A DNA stretch of 36,738 nucleotides. Origin: Cyanobium sp. T1B-Tous. GTDB taxonomy: Bacteria; Cyanobacteriota; Cyanobacteriia; PCC-6307; Cyanobiaceae. The stretch covers positions 1-36,738 of the forward strand of contig NZ_JAGQBE010000018.1 in assembly GCF_024345475.1 (NCBI RefSeq). The letters are read 5' to 3'. The notes below the pieces were generated by a model that was given only the letters and a program-made list of their open reading frames with translations, was not told where the DNA came from and made no database searches. The position numbers and the translations under genes are program-made. Within the stretch, counting starts at the first letter, position 1, and every line of letters begins with the position of its first letter. Below, piece by piece: positions 17,526 to 26,043 of this stretch.

Positions 17526-18083
17526 TCAGCTCTCGACGGCGTCGGTGCTGGACGCCTCGGGGGCTGCGTCCGGATTCAGCTCTTCTGCGGGCTCGGCAGG
17601 TGCTGCGGGCTCGGCTGGAGCTGCTTCTTCCATCGCGGGGGTGGGCTCCTCCTCAACCACGGGCGCAACCGGGGCCGGTTTGCTGGGCCTGGCAAAGGGG
17701 TCAATGCGGGGGCCGCGCTCCGGGCGGCTGCCCCGACCCTCGCCGTCGCGGGGGCGGCGATCCCCACGGGGGCCATCCCCACGGGGGCCATCCCCACGGG
17801 GGCTGTCACCGCCGCGGTTGCCGCCCTGGGCCCGTTGCTGGGCGACGAGGGCATCGAGTTGGCCGTCCTCCAGCAGCTGGGCGACGGTGCGGATCGCGAA
17901 TCCCAGGGCGGCCACGGTGGAGCGCAGACCAAAGCTCTCCTGGATGGCGCGCGCGGCGCGCATCTCGTTGTCGCTCAGGCGAATGCGGAAGCCGCCGGGT
18001 TCACGGTTGCCGGGAGGGCGGCCGCCACTGGGCCGTTCCCCCCGGTCGTCGCGGGGATGGGAGGTGGTCGTGTCGTCGGCCAT
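17526..18083 (-). CDS. Uncharacterised protein with possible ribbon-helix-helix core and disordered tails
   Basis: I do not recognise a named family. The 185-residue protein has three visible parts. The first 31 residues are polar and Arg/Gly/Pro-rich. Residues 32-75 (GFRIRLSDNEMRAARAIQES onward to AQLLEDG) read as one beta strand followed by two helices, the pattern of a ribbon-helix-helix DNA-binding fold. After that comes an Arg-Gly-Asp-Pro-rich low-complexity linker, partly from a 15-base tandem repeat, and an acidic Ala/Glu/Pro tail. The ATG at 18083 is 17 bases after the preceding stop; the gene ends 5 bases before trpS. A nucleic-acid-binding role is inference; the RG-rich linker would also suit RNA binding. 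Confidence 0.7.
   Translation of the reverse strand: MADDTTTSHPRDDRGERPSGGRPPGNREPGGFRIRLSDNEMRAARAIQESFGLRSTVAALGFAIRTVAQLLEDGQLDALVAQQRAQGGNRGGDSPRGDGPRGDGPRGDRRPRDGEGRGSRPERGPRIDPFARPSKPAPVAPVVEEEPTPAMEEAAPAEPAAPAEPAEELNPDAAPEASSTDAVES
17761..17805 (-). repeat. 15-bp tandem repeat coding for PRGDG units
   Basis: Two identical 15-base units (17761-17775, 17776-17790; TCCCCACGGGGGCCA on the plus strand) are followed by a third with two changes. They encode repeated Pro-Arg-Gly-Asp-Gly in the linker of the uncharacterised protein. Each unit contains the self-complementary CCCCACGGGG-like core, which may favour slippage. Confidence 0.9.
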
Positions 18084-18100
18084 GGCCGCAGCCTTTGCAG

Positions 18101-18613
18101 TCAGGCGCAAGTGTGCCGCATCGGCCGGCCCAGGGGGGTGAGCCAGTGCAGAGTGTGGGCCTCCCGTTGGCCGGCGCGGGCCAGCACCAGGAGGGGCAGG
18201 CACCGCTGGCCGGCGGGCTCCACCTGACGGCGGTAGGTGTCCAGCAGTTGGAGATAGGCCTCCAGGGTCCAGCCGTGGTTGCCCCGGTCCTGGTGGTTCC
18301 AAAAATGGCGCTGGGCTTCCTGGCAGGCCGGCTGGCCGAACTCCTGCCAGCAGCGCAACTGGGCCGACCAGGCCGGTTCTCCGGCGGCGATCCAGGTGCG
18401 GTAGCGCACCAGCTCCGGGGCGTCGGCACTGGCATCCGGGGGGAGGGCCAGGGCCAGTTGCTCGATGGGCACCCGACGCAGCCGCAGCCAGCACCGCTCG
18501 AGGATGGCCACAGGCAAGGATCCGCACCAGCCCGGAGCGGCCTGCAGCTCCCCAGCCCAGTCCTGCAGCAGGCATCGCTGCCGCATCGTCAGGGCTTCGA
18601 GGATCTCAGCCAT
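18101..18613 (-). CDS. Uncharacterised Trp-rich protein
   Basis: A 170-residue protein of unknown family. It is soluble-looking, largely helical and unusually rich in Trp, Leu and Gln, with segments MRQRCLLQDWAGELQ, WSAQLRCWQEFGQPACQEAQ, TLEAYLQLLDTYRRQVEP and a final short strand region LPLLVLARAGQREAHTLHWLTP. The ATG at 18613 gives MAEILEALTM and overlaps the CDF gene's stop by eight bases; longer in-frame extensions overlap the CDF gene and look like shadow sequence. Codon use matches its neighbours. Context places it between a metal exporter and the putative DNA-binding protein, but this does not suggest a function. Confidence 0.65.
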   Translation of the reverse strand: MAEILEALTMRQRCLLQDWAGELQAAPGWCGSLPVAILERCWLRLRRVPIEQLALALPPDASADAPELVRYRTWIAAGEPAWSAQLRCWQEFGQPACQEAQRHFWNHQDRGNHGWTLEAYLQLLDTYRRQVEPAGQRCLPLLVLARAGQREAHTLHWLTPLGRPMRHTCA

Positions 18614-19568
18614 GGGTCCCCTTGAAGGTGATGGCCGGGCTGGCGTATTCCCGCGGTTCCAGGTGGATGGTGCAGCGCACCTTGCCAAAGCGGCTTTCCA
18701 GGTGTTCCTCCACCAGCTCCGTGATCCGGTGGGCGGTGGGGAGGTCATTGGCATCCACCACCATGTGCATGTCGATGAACACCTGGCGTCCGAGCACCCC
18801 CCGGCTGGCGATGTCGTGGCAGTTGAGCACCCCAGGCACTCCCATGGCCACCTGGTGAATCGCCTCCGGAGCGATGGCGATCTGGTCCACCAGCAGGGGC
18901 AGGTTGGAGCGCAACACGGTCCAGCACACCCGCACCAGCAGTAGGCAGAGCGGAATGGCCAGGGCCACGTCCAGCCAGGGGAGCTTCAGCCAGACGGCCC
19001 CGCTGAGTCCCACCAGCACCACGGCTGTGGTCCAGATGTCACTGCTGGTGTGGGCCGCATCGGCCGTGAGCAGGGGGCTGCCCAGCCGGCGCCCCTCGGC
19101 CCGCTCGTAGCTGGCGAGCAGGATGTTGAAGCCCAGCACCACCAGGAGCAACAGGAGCTCCTGACCTTCCAGCCGCAGGGGCAGCAGTCCACCACGGAGC
19201 CGATGCACCGCGGTCTGGAGGATTTCAAAGGCGGTGAACAGGATGAAGGCGGCGATAGCCAGCGCCCCCAAGGCCTCGTACTTGTGGTGGCCGTAGGGGT
19301 GATCGCGGTCAGGCTCGGGGTCCGAGAGCCCGTTGGTGAGCAGGCCCAGCAGGCTCGACAAGCCATCGGTGGCGCTGTGCATGGCGTCAGCCAGCACCGC
19401 CAGGGAGCCACTCAGGAGGCCCACCAGCAGTTTCAACAGCGTCATGCTGACGTTGACGGCCAGCGCCACCAACAGCACCCGCTTGACCTGTTGGCGGTTG
19501 TCGCCGGGGTTGTCGCGGGGGGTGTCCCGGGGGTTGCGCTGGTGGTGGTGCAGGTGGTTGTCTCCCAA
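18606..19568 (-). CDS. Cation diffusion facilitator (CDF) metal exporter
   Basis: A cytoplasmic-membrane metal/proton antiporter with six predicted helices. The two metal-binding motifs are DAMHSATD in helix 2 and DAAHTSSD in helix 5. This HxxxD/HxxxD pattern is typical of Zn-transporting CDFs rather than the DxxxD form of YiiP. A soluble C-terminal domain (VFIDMHMVVDANDLPTAHRI, CTIHLEPRE) has the family's regulatory fold. A short His-rich N-terminus (NHLHHH) may also bind metal. No ATG precedes the first helix; TTG at 19568 is the most plausible start (320 residues), with TTG at 19607 possible. Divergent from the DUF697-ZIP genes, which suggests linked metal control. Zinc is inferred, not shown. 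Confidence 0.85.
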   Translation of the reverse strand: MGDNHLHHHQRNPRDTPRDNPGDNRQQVKRVLLVALAVNVSMTLLKLLVGLLSGSLAVLADAMHSATDGLSSLLGLLTNGLSDPEPDRDHPYGHHKYEALGALAIAAFILFTAFEILQTAVHRLRGGLLPLRLEGQELLLLLVVLGFNILLASYERAEGRRLGSPLLTADAAHTSSDIWTTAVVLVGLSGAVWLKLPWLDVALAIPLCLLLVRVCWTVLRSNLPLLVDQIAIAPEAIHQVAMGVPGVLNCHDIASRGVLGRQVFIDMHMVVDANDLPTAHRITELVEEHLESRFGKVRCTIHLEPREYASPAITFKGTHG

Positions 19569-19664
19569 ACCCTGAGCTGGCCTGGCAGGCCCCCAACTGC
19601 AACCCAAGCTATTGGCATTCCAGGCCGGCGCACTGTTCCAAGGTGAGCTAAAGATGCTGAAACG

Positions 19665-21119
19665 TTGTCCGCGCCGTTGACGCCGCCGGTGAACCTCCCC
19701 GAGCTCGCTGGGCTGGCTGCGGCCCGTCAGGTTGTGCCGCCTGCGCTCAGGCCCTGGCTGCCGAGCTTGGGCTTGGGCCTGGCTGGCTGGCTGGTCACCG
19801 ATGGCCTGCTGCGCCTCAGCCATCTGCCCCTGTCGCCCGGGATCACCCTGGCGGGGTTGGCGCTTGGGGCCTGGTGGTGGCGGCGCCCGCGCCCGCTTGG
19901 GCCTTCCGCAACGGATGTGCCGGGTTGGCTGGAGCGCCTGGAGCGGCTCGACGCCCAGTTTGGGACGCTCGCGGCTGGCCAGGTGGATCCCACCAGCCCT
20001 GCTGGAGCGCTGGTGGAGGCCGCCCGCCTCGACCGCGCCAACCAGCTCGCGGCCCTGCGCCAGGAGCTGGGGCGACTGGGCTTGACCCTGGCCCTGGTGG
20101 GCACCAATCCTCCGTCAGGCCAGCTTCAGGGCACCGTGCTGGAGGCCCTGAGGGGCCCGGAGCCCCTCCAGCTGCACTGGGCCCACCCCCTGCCGGCCTG
20201 GAGTGCGGACTGGTGCTGGCCGCCGGTGTTCGAAGCCTGTGATGGCCTGATTCACCACCTGCGCATGCCCCTGTCGGCGGCTGAGCTGCGTTGGCTGGAA
20301 GCCCTTCCCCAGGGCCAACCCGCCTGGCTTCTGGTGCAGCGCGATGGCCAGGGGCCGGGCCCCGACCAGCTGGCTGCCGAACTCCAGGCCCAGCTCGGTG
20401 CGGAGCTCTCGGCCCGTCTGCTGTTCTGGGATGGCCAGGCCCAGACCCTGGCCAGCAGCCTGGCCCCCTTGGCCCGGGACCTGGGCCCCGCCGCCGCCAG
20501 CCTGCGCCAGGCCCGGCAGCTGCGCCGCTTGCAGCAGCTGCACGGTCGCTGGCAGCGTGATCTCGAGCAGCATCGCCGTGAGCTGTTCCGACCGTTGCAG
20601 CGCCGCACCCAGTGGATCGTGGCGGCCGGTGTGGTGGCGGCCCCCCTGCCCAGCCTCGACCTGCTGGTGTTGGCGGTGGCCAATGGGCTGATGCTGCAGG
20701 AGATGGCCCGCCTCTGGGATTGCCCCTGGACCCTGGAGCAGCTGCAGGCCGCCGCTGGGGAACTGGCCAAGGCCTCGCTGGCCCTGGGGGTGGTGGAGTG
20801 GAGCAGCCAAGCCCTGGCTGGGCTGGTGAAGTGGCACGGGGCCACCTGGTTGGTGGGCGGGGCGATGCAGGCCCTCAGCGCCGCCTACCTCACCCGGGTG
20901 GTGGCCCACGCGATGGCGGACATGCTGGCCCTCTCCGCTGGGGTCAGTGAGCCTGACCTCGCGGCGATCAAGCGCCAGGCCCCACTGCTGGTGGCCCAGG
21001 CGGCCGAGGCGGAGAAGCTCGATTGGCCTGCCTTCCTGGAGCAGGGGCGCCAGTGGCTGCGCAGCCAGACGGTCCCCGTGGCGGACGGCGGATCAACGGC
21101 CTGCGAACATGCGATCTGA
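19665..21119 (+). CDS. DUF697 membrane protein with degenerate GTPase-like region
   Basis: A 484-residue protein. Residues 36-72 hold two hydrophobic segments followed by WWWRRPRP, so the N-terminus is probably membrane-anchored. A middle region looks like a worn GTPase domain. The strand LTLALVGTNPPSGQ at about 140-152 stands where a P-loop would be but lacks the GKS/T. The C-terminal third is DUF697 (YcjF-like), recognised by AAPLPSLDLLVLAVANGLMLQEMARLWD. Family members are often fused to or paired with dynamin/Era-like GTPases at membranes. The start is TTG at 19665, since no in-frame ATG is near; AAGGTGAG lies upstream at 19640-19647. It precedes the ZIP gene by 27 bases and is divergent from the CDF gene. 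Confidence 0.78.
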   Translation: MSAPLTPPVNLPELAGLAAARQVVPPALRPWLPSLGLGLAGWLVTDGLLRLSHLPLSPGITLAGLALGAWWWRRPRPLGPSATDVPGWLERLERLDAQFGTLAAGQVDPTSPAGALVEAARLDRANQLAALRQELGRLGLTLALVGTNPPSGQLQGTVLEALRGPEPLQLHWAHPLPAWSADWCWPPVFEACDGLIHHLRMPLSAAELRWLEALPQGQPAWLLVQRDGQGPGPDQLAAELQAQLGAELSARLLFWDGQAQTLASSLAPLARDLGPAAASLRQARQLRRLQQLHGRWQRDLEQHRRELFRPLQRRTQWIVAAGVVAAPLPSLDLLVLAVANGLMLQEMARLWDCPWTLEQLQAAAGELAKASLALGVVEWSSQALAGLVKWHGATWLVGGAMQALSAAYLTRVVAHAMADMLALSAGVSEPDLAAIKRQAPLLVAQAAEAEKLDWPAFLEQGRQWLRSQTVPVADGGSTACEHAI

Positions 21120-21146
21120 GGATGCCGCGTCTGCGGAGCAGGGCCC

Positions 21147-21947
21147 TTGTTTGAGCTGGATCAGCGGGTGCTGTTTGCCTTTCTGCTCACCCTGGCAGCG
21201 GGACTCTGCACGGGCTTAGGCAGCCTTCTGGGCTTGTTGTCCCGGCGCTTCAGCCCCCGGGTGCTGACCCTCTCGCTCAGCTTTTCGGCTGGCGTGATGA
21301 TTTACGTCTCCTTCGTGGAGATCTTTCCCAAGGCCCGCCAGGCCCTCTCCCTCGGGCTCGGACCTGCCACCGGCTATGCGGCCACCGTGCTGGCCTTTTT
21401 TGCCGGCATGCTGCTGATCGCCCTGATCGACCATTCCCTACCCAGCCATAACTTGGCCTTGACGGAGAACGATCCATCCGGGGCCCGCTCGCGCACCCTG
21501 CTGCGCACGGGACTGTTTTCGGCCCTGGCGATCGGGATTCACAACTTTCCCGAGGGGCTCGCCACCTTCGTGGGAGCCCTCTCCAGCCCAAGGCTGGGCA
21601 TCGGCATCGCCATCGCGATCGCCATCCACAACATCCCGGAGGGCCTGGCTATTTCGGCCCCCGTGTATTTCGCCACCGGCAGCCGCAGCAAGGCGTTCTG
21701 GGTGTCCTTCGCCTCAGGTCTGGCCGAGCCGATCGGCGCCGTGGTGGGCTACGGCTTTCTGCGCTCCTTCCTCAACGACACGGTGATGGGGGTGGTGTTC
21801 GCCAGCGTGGCCGGCCTGATGGTGTACATCTGCCTCGATGAACTGCTGCCGGCTGCCCAGCGCACCGGAGCCCATCACCACCTGATGATTGCCGGGGTCA
21901 CGGCGGGGATGGTGGTGATGAGCATCAGTCTGGTGTTGCTGGCCTGA
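21147..21947 (+). CDS. ZIP family metal transporter (ZupT-like)
   Basis: A 266-residue inner-membrane protein with about eight hydrophobic helices, moving zinc or other divalent metals into the cytoplasm. The two hallmark motifs are HNFPEGLATF in helix 4 and HNIPEGLA in helix 5, which make the binuclear metal site. SFSAGVMIYVSFVEIFPKA in helix 2 and GLAEPIGAVVGY in helix 6 also match ZupT. The start is TTG at 21147 with GGAGCAGGG just upstream as ribosome binding site; no ATG is available in the first helix. Separated by one base from the DUF4336 gene, so co-translated. Metal choice cannot be read from sequence. Confidence 0.92.
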   Translation: MFELDQRVLFAFLLTLAAGLCTGLGSLLGLLSRRFSPRVLTLSLSFSAGVMIYVSFVEIFPKARQALSLGLGPATGYAATVLAFFAGMLLIALIDHSLPSHNLALTENDPSGARSRTLLRTGLFSALAIGIHNFPEGLATFVGALSSPRLGIGIAIAIAIHNIPEGLAISAPVYFATGSRSKAFWVSFASGLAEPIGAVVGYGFLRSFLNDTVMGVVFASVAGLMVYICLDELLPAAQRTGAHHHLMIAGVTAGMVVMSISLVLLA

Positions 21948-21948
21948 G

Positions 21949-23121
21949 GTGACTCCCGCATCCACCGATCAGCGCTGGCCCTGGTGGCCCCTGTTGCCGC
22001 TTTACCCCTATGGCCGGCGCCGCACCCTGGTGCGGGAGCTGATTCCTGGCCAGGTCTGGAGCCTGGAGCAGCTCCAGGGGGTGTTCTATGTGGCCGTGCC
22101 GATCCGGATGACGGTGCTGCGGCTGCGCCAGGGCCTGTTGCTCTACGCGCCTGTGCCTCCCACGGGCGAGGTGCGCGCCGCCTTGGCCGAACTGGAGGGT
22201 CGCTACGGGCCCGTGTGCACCATCGTGCTCCCCACCAGCTCCGGGCTGGAGCACAAGCTGCCGGTGCCGGCCATGGCCCGGGCCTTCCCCACGGCCCAGG
22301 TGTGGGTGACCCCCGGTCAGTGGAGTTTCCCCTTGCCCCTGCCGCTGCCCTGGCTCGGCTTTCCGGCGTCGCGCACCCGGGTGCTGTTTGAGCAGGGCCT
22401 GCCCCATGCCGATGAACTGAGCTGGATTCCGCTGGGTCCGCTCGATCTCGGCCTGGGCACCTTCATGGAGGCCGGCTGCCTGCATCGGGCCAGTGGCTGC
22501 CTGCTGGTCACCGACGCCCTGGTGGCGATTGGTCCGGAGCCACCGGAGCTGTTCCGCGCCGATCCCACCCCCCTGTTGTTTCACGCCCGGGACCGGGGTG
22601 ATGAACCCCTCTCCGACACACCGGAGCGACGCCGGCGCGGCTGGCAGCGGCTGGTGCTGTTTGCCTCCTATCTGCGTCCAGATCCCCTGGTGGTGCCGGG
22701 GTGGGGGGAGCTGCTGGGAGGCGTGCTGGCCAAGGGGGTCCGCTCTCCCCAGGCCTATTTCGGCCTCTACCCCTTCCGCTGGCAGCACGACTGGTCCGCC
22801 GAATTTCGTCGGTTGGTGCCCGGGGCCGGGCCGGCCCTGCAGGTGGCCCCGGTGCTGGAGCGGTTGGTGTTTCCCCGCTGCCAGGCCGCCCTGTTGGCCT
22901 GGATTCGCACCCTGGCGGCCGAGCCTGAGCTGCGCTGGCTGGTGCCAGCCCATTACGACGCCCCCGTGGCCTGCAGCCGGGAGCGGCTGGAGGCTCTGGC
23001 CACCCAGCTGGAAGCGCGCCCCTGGGCACCAGACGCGGGCAGCTGGGCCTACCTGGCGGGCATCGACAGAACCCTGCTGCGGCTCGGTTTGGTTCCTGAA
23101 AACCCCAGGTCCCAGGGCTGA
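21949..23121 (+). CDS. DUF4336 family protein
   Basis: A 390-residue soluble protein of the DUF4336 family, found mainly in cyanobacteria and plastid-bearing eukaryotes. Family marks visible are the N-terminal WPLLPLYPYGRRRTLVREL, the block QVWSLEQLQGVFYVAVPIRMTV, the strand-loop TIVLPTSSGLEHKLP, then GCLLVTDALVAIG and LVPAHYDAPV. The GLEHKLPVP and LVPAHYDAP blocks recall a metallo-beta-lactamase-like arrangement with few metal ligands, so a degenerate hydrolase fold is a reasonable guess. GTG start one base after the ZIP stop suggests co-expression with the metal transporter. Function unknown. Confidence 0.85.
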   Translation: MTPASTDQRWPWWPLLPLYPYGRRRTLVRELIPGQVWSLEQLQGVFYVAVPIRMTVLRLRQGLLLYAPVPPTGEVRAALAELEGRYGPVCTIVLPTSSGLEHKLPVPAMARAFPTAQVWVTPGQWSFPLPLPLPWLGFPASRTRVLFEQGLPHADELSWIPLGPLDLGLGTFMEAGCLHRASGCLLVTDALVAIGPEPPELFRADPTPLLFHARDRGDEPLSDTPERRRRGWQRLVLFASYLRPDPLVVPGWGELLGGVLAKGVRSPQAYFGLYPFRWQHDWSAEFRRLVPGAGPALQVAPVLERLVFPRCQAALLAWIRTLAAEPELRWLVPAHYDAPVACSRERLEALATQLEARPWAPDAGSWAYLAGIDRTLLRLGLVPENPRSQG

Positions 23122-23144
23122 ATCCGGTCGGCGGACGCGACGCG

Positions 23145-23504
23145 TCAGAGCCGCAGTTCGCCGGGATCCGCGTCCAGGTCCGCATCCAGATCGCCGCTGC
23201 CGAGCAGGCTGCTGTCCAGCTCCATGCGCTGCTCCATCTGGCGCAGGAAGTAACCCGTCATCATCGCGGAGGCGAGCAGCCCGGCGAGGTTGTCGCGGTT
23301 GGTCTGAATCTTCACCTCAAACTGCTCGCCTGGGAGCATGCCCAGCAGGCCCTGCACGTTGTGGCGAATGATGTCCTGAATATCTCCGCTGGCCGAGCGC
23401 GCCACCCGCTGCAGGACCTCTGGAGACTGCTCCTGGAGGTACTGGATCAGCGTGTTGCCGCTGATCGCCTCGTTGTCGGTGGTCAGGAACTCCGGGTTGA
23501 ACAT
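23145..23504 (-). CDS. DUF760 family protein
   Basis: A 119-residue protein of the cyanobacterial and plastid DUF760 family, shown by NTLIQYLQEQSPEVLQRVARS, DIQDIIRHNVQGLLGMLP, FEVKIQTNRDNLAGLLASAMMTGYFLR. It is predicted to be helical and soluble. Plant members are chloroplast proteins, some implicated in stress-related protein turnover; the bacterial role is not known. The C-terminus is acidic with a short DADLDAD repeat. ATG at 23504. Its end converges on the DUF4336 gene with 23 bases between, and it lies 30 bases downstream of lepB. Confidence 0.9.
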   Translation of the reverse strand: MFNPEFLTTDNEAISGNTLIQYLQEQSPEVLQRVARSASGDIQDIIRHNVQGLLGMLPGEQFEVKIQTNRDNLAGLLASAMMTGYFLRQMEQRMELDSSLLGSGDLDADLDADPGELRL

Positions 23505-23534
23505 CGCCGGTGTGCGCTGCGTCCGAGTTGCACC

Positions 23535-24170
23535 CTACCCCAGCTCTTCCGGCCCACCAGGGGGGTGGCCCTTGGCGGAGAACCGTAACCAGCCCATGCG
23601 GTTGGCCGGCCAGTAGCGCAGCACGGCCGTGCCGATCACCGCGTCCCGGGGCAGGGGTCCCCAGAGGTGGGAATCGAGGCTGGCATTGCGGTTGTCCCCC
23701 AGCACCATCAGGTGGCCGGGGGGAACGGTGAGCGGCGCCAGGGTGTAGTCCATCGGTTCGGCCGACCAGTCGATGGGGGCCGGCGACCCGTTGCGCCAGA
23801 GCATCCCTTGACGCACCTCCACCCGATCCCCCGCCTGGGCCACCACCCGCTTGATCAGGGCTGCGTTGGGTTCGTAGCCCGCCTCAATCAACGCGACGGG
23901 TGGGCGGAACACCACCACGGTTCCCACCGGCAGGGGGCGATGCAGGCGCGCCCGCAGCTTTTCCACCAGCACCCGATCCTGGAGCTGCAGGCTGGGCAGC
24001 ATGGAGCCGGAGGGAATCCAGCGCGGTTCCACCACGGCCCAACGCAGCACCAGGGCCAGGGCCACCCACGCCAGCACCGGCAGGATCTGGCGGCGCAGCA
24101 GCACCAGGGGGCTTTCGGCGGGACGGGGGGATGGGGGCTCCAAGGGCAGGGGCGAGGATGATCGGCCCAT
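23535..24170 (-). CDS. lepB: Signal peptidase I
   Basis: Removes signal peptides from exported proteins at the outer face of the cytoplasmic and thylakoid membranes. The 211-residue protein has a Pro-rich cytoplasmic start, one membrane anchor (about residues 33-50), and the catalytic serine in IPSGSMLPSL. The catalytic lysine is in ALIKRVVAQAGD, and the family box is GDNRNASLDSHLWGPLP. ATG at 24170 gives a typical cyanobacterial length. It is divergent from menD with only about 16 bases between the two chosen start codons, so each promoter probably lies in the other gene's 5' end. Confidence 0.95.
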   Translation of the reverse strand: MGRSSSPLPLEPPSPRPAESPLVLLRRQILPVLAWVALALVLRWAVVEPRWIPSGSMLPSLQLQDRVLVEKLRARLHRPLPVGTVVVFRPPVALIEAGYEPNAALIKRVVAQAGDRVEVRQGMLWRNGSPAPIDWSAEPMDYTLAPLTVPPGHLMVLGDNRNASLDSHLWGPLPRDAVIGTAVLRYWPANRMGWLRFSAKGHPPGGPEELG

Positions 24171-24186
24171 CCTGAATGCCCCCGGC

Positions 24187-26043
24187 GTGGCCCCGGTCCA
24201 TCGCCCGCTTTCCCCTCGCCCTCCTTCGCCTCGCCCTCCCATCGGTTCCGACCTCTCCACCGGCAATCTCCAGGCGTCGTTGGTGCTGTTGGCCGCTCTG
24301 ATGCGCGGTGGGCTCACCCACTTGGTGCTCTGCCCCGGCAGCCGCTCGGGCGCCCTGGCCGAGGCGGCCGGCGTGCTGGAGCGGCAGGGACTCGACCTCC
24401 GCACCGCGGTGGATGAGCGCTCGGCGGCGTTTTTCGCCCTGGGGCTGGGCCGGGCCACGGGGCGTGCCGTCGCGGTGGTGACCACCTCCGGCACGGCCGT
24501 GGCCAACCTGCTGCCAGCGGCGGTGGAGGCCGATTACGGCGCCATTCCCCTGCTGCTGATCAGCGCTGATCGGCCCGATCGCCTCAAGGGCTGTGGTGCC
24601 AACCAGACCGTGAACCAGGAGTGCTTCCTGGCCGCCAGTGTGCGTTGGCTGGGCCAGGGGGATGGCGCCGGTCTGGCTCAGATGGGCGAGGACGCGATTG
24701 TCCAGCTGGCCCGCAGGGCCCTGGCGGCCACGCAGGCCCCTGGGCAGGCCCCGGGGCCGGTCCATCTCAATCTTCCCTTTGACGAACCACTCCACGCCGA
24801 CGGCCCTGCACTGCTGACGGTGACAGTTCCCCCGGTGGAAGTGCCTCCGTTGGAGGTGCCCCCGGTGGAGGGCCCCCTGGTCACCCCAGCCTCCAGCGTG
24901 CCCGCTGCCATCCCCAACTCGGACCCTGGCCCGATGCCGGACCTGGACCAGGCCGGTGTGGTGGTGGCTGGCCCCTGGCGCGGACTCCCCCAGCACTGGG
25001 ATGGCCACCTGGCGGCCCTGGTCCGTCTGCAACGGCGCACGGGCTGGCCGGTGCTTGCCGATGGCCTCAGCGGGCTGCGGGGTGTGCCCGAGCTGCAGCT
25101 GGTCGCGGGCTACGACCTGGTGTTGGATCATCCCGATGGGGCCCTTCAGCCCCCCCTGCAGCTGCTGCGCCTGGGTCCGGTGCCCGCCAGTCGGCGCCTG
25201 CAGCGCTGGATTGCCCAAGCCGGGCCCCGCCAGTGGCTCGTGAGTGAGGGGGACCCCCGCTGCCTGGACCCCCTGGGCTGCTCCTGCCAGCCGATCCCAA
25301 CCGGCCTGGCCGCCTGGCTGGCCAGCTGGCCCGAGCCCTGCTGGGCGGGGTCGCCCAGCCAGGCCGCCCGCGAGGTGGCACAGGCCTGGTCCCAACGGGA
25401 GCGGGCCCTCCAGGGTTGGTTGGACCACGCCCTGCCCGGGGGCGGTGGCGGTGAGCCCGGTCTGGCCCGGGCCCTCGGCCGCCTCTTGCCGGCCGATCTG
25501 CCGTTGGTGATCGCCAACAGCAGCCCGGTGCGGGATTGGGAGAGCTTCGGAGACCCAGCCGCCCCGGGCCGTCCCGTGTATGGCTTCCGGGGGGCCTCCG
25601 GCATTGACGGCACCCTGTCCATCGCCTGCGGGGTGGCTGCAGCCCTGGGCCGGGCGGTGCTGCTCACCGGGGATCTGGCCCTGCTCCATGACAGCCATGG
25701 CTGGCTTTGGCAGAGCCAACTGGGTGGCCGGCTCACGGTGATCCTGATCAACAACGGCGGTGGCGGCATCTTTGAGCAACTGCCGATCCGCACCACGCCA
25801 GAGCAGGCCCTCGATTTCGAACGGCTGTTCGCCATGCCGCAACCGGTTGACCATCTGGCGCTGGCGGCCGCCCACGGGGTGCCTGGCCGCCGCGTGGAGG
25901 GGGGGGCGGATCTGGCGCCTCAGCTCCGTTGGGCCCTCGAGCAGCCGATGGCCTTGCTGGAGGTGGTAACCGATCGCCGGGCCGATGCGGCCCGGCGGCA
26001 GGAGCTGCGCAGAATGGCGAGCCCATCCCTGCTCCAGCCGTGA
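24187..26043 (+). CDS. menD: SEPHCHC synthase (phylloquinone/menaquinone biosynthesis)
   Basis: MenD is a thiamine-diphosphate enzyme joining isochorismate and 2-oxoglutarate to 2-succinyl-5-enolpyruvyl-6-hydroxy-3-cyclohexene-1-carboxylate, for phylloquinone of photosystem I. About 618 residues. N-terminal domain: [18 protein letters not shown], the cofactor-activating Glu in [15 protein letters not shown], and [17 protein letters not shown]-terminal ThDP/Mg region: [33 protein letters not shown] and [16 protein letters not shown] non-conserved linker near the middle contains three VPPxE repeats. No ATG fits; GTG at 24187 is the best start (CTG at 24172 possible), preceded by a Pro/Arg-rich leader. 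The stop overlaps the menB GTG start. Confidence 0.95.
   Translation: MAPVHRPLSPRPPSPRPPIGSDLSTGNLQASLVLLAALMRGGLTHLVLCPGSRSGALAEAAGVLERQGLDLRTAVDERSAAFFALGLGRATGRAVAVVTTSGTAVANLLPAAVEADYGAIPLLLISADRPDRLKGCGANQTVNQECFLAASVRWLGQGDGAGLAQMGEDAIVQLARRALAATQAPGQAPGPVHLNLPFDEPLHADGPALLTVTVPPVEVPPLEVPPVEGPLVTPASSVPAAIPNSDPGPMPDLDQAGVVVAGPWRGLPQHWDGHLAALVRLQRRTGWPVLADGLSGLRGVPELQLVAGYDLVLDHPDGALQPPLQLLRLGPVPASRRLQRWIAQAGPRQWLVSEGDPRCLDPLGCSCQPIPTGLAAWLASWPEPCWAGSPSQAAREVAQAWSQRERALQGWLDHALPGGGGGEPGLARALGRLLPADLPLVIANSSPVRDWESFGDPAAPGRPVYGFRGASGIDGTLSIACGVAAALGRAVLLTGDLALLHDSHGWLWQSQLGGRLTVILINNGGGGIFEQLPIRTTPEQALDFERLFAMPQPVDHLALAAAHGVPGRRVEGGADLAPQLRWALEQPMALLEVVTDRRADAARRQELRRMASPSLLQP
24826..24870 (+). 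repeat. 15-bp tandem repeat coding VPP(V/L)E in menD
   Basis: Three 15-base units (24826-24840, 24841-24855, 24856-24870) encode [10 protein letters not shown] and VPPVE in the linker between MenD's first and second domains. Units differ at several third positions, so the repeat is not recent. Confidence 0.85.

Noticed and set aside
21615-21622. HIP1 octamer GCGATCGC, also at 30521-30528
   Set aside because: I noticed only these two copies, both inside genes, so this is not the strong HIP1 enrichment seen in some cyanobacteria and carries little meaning here.
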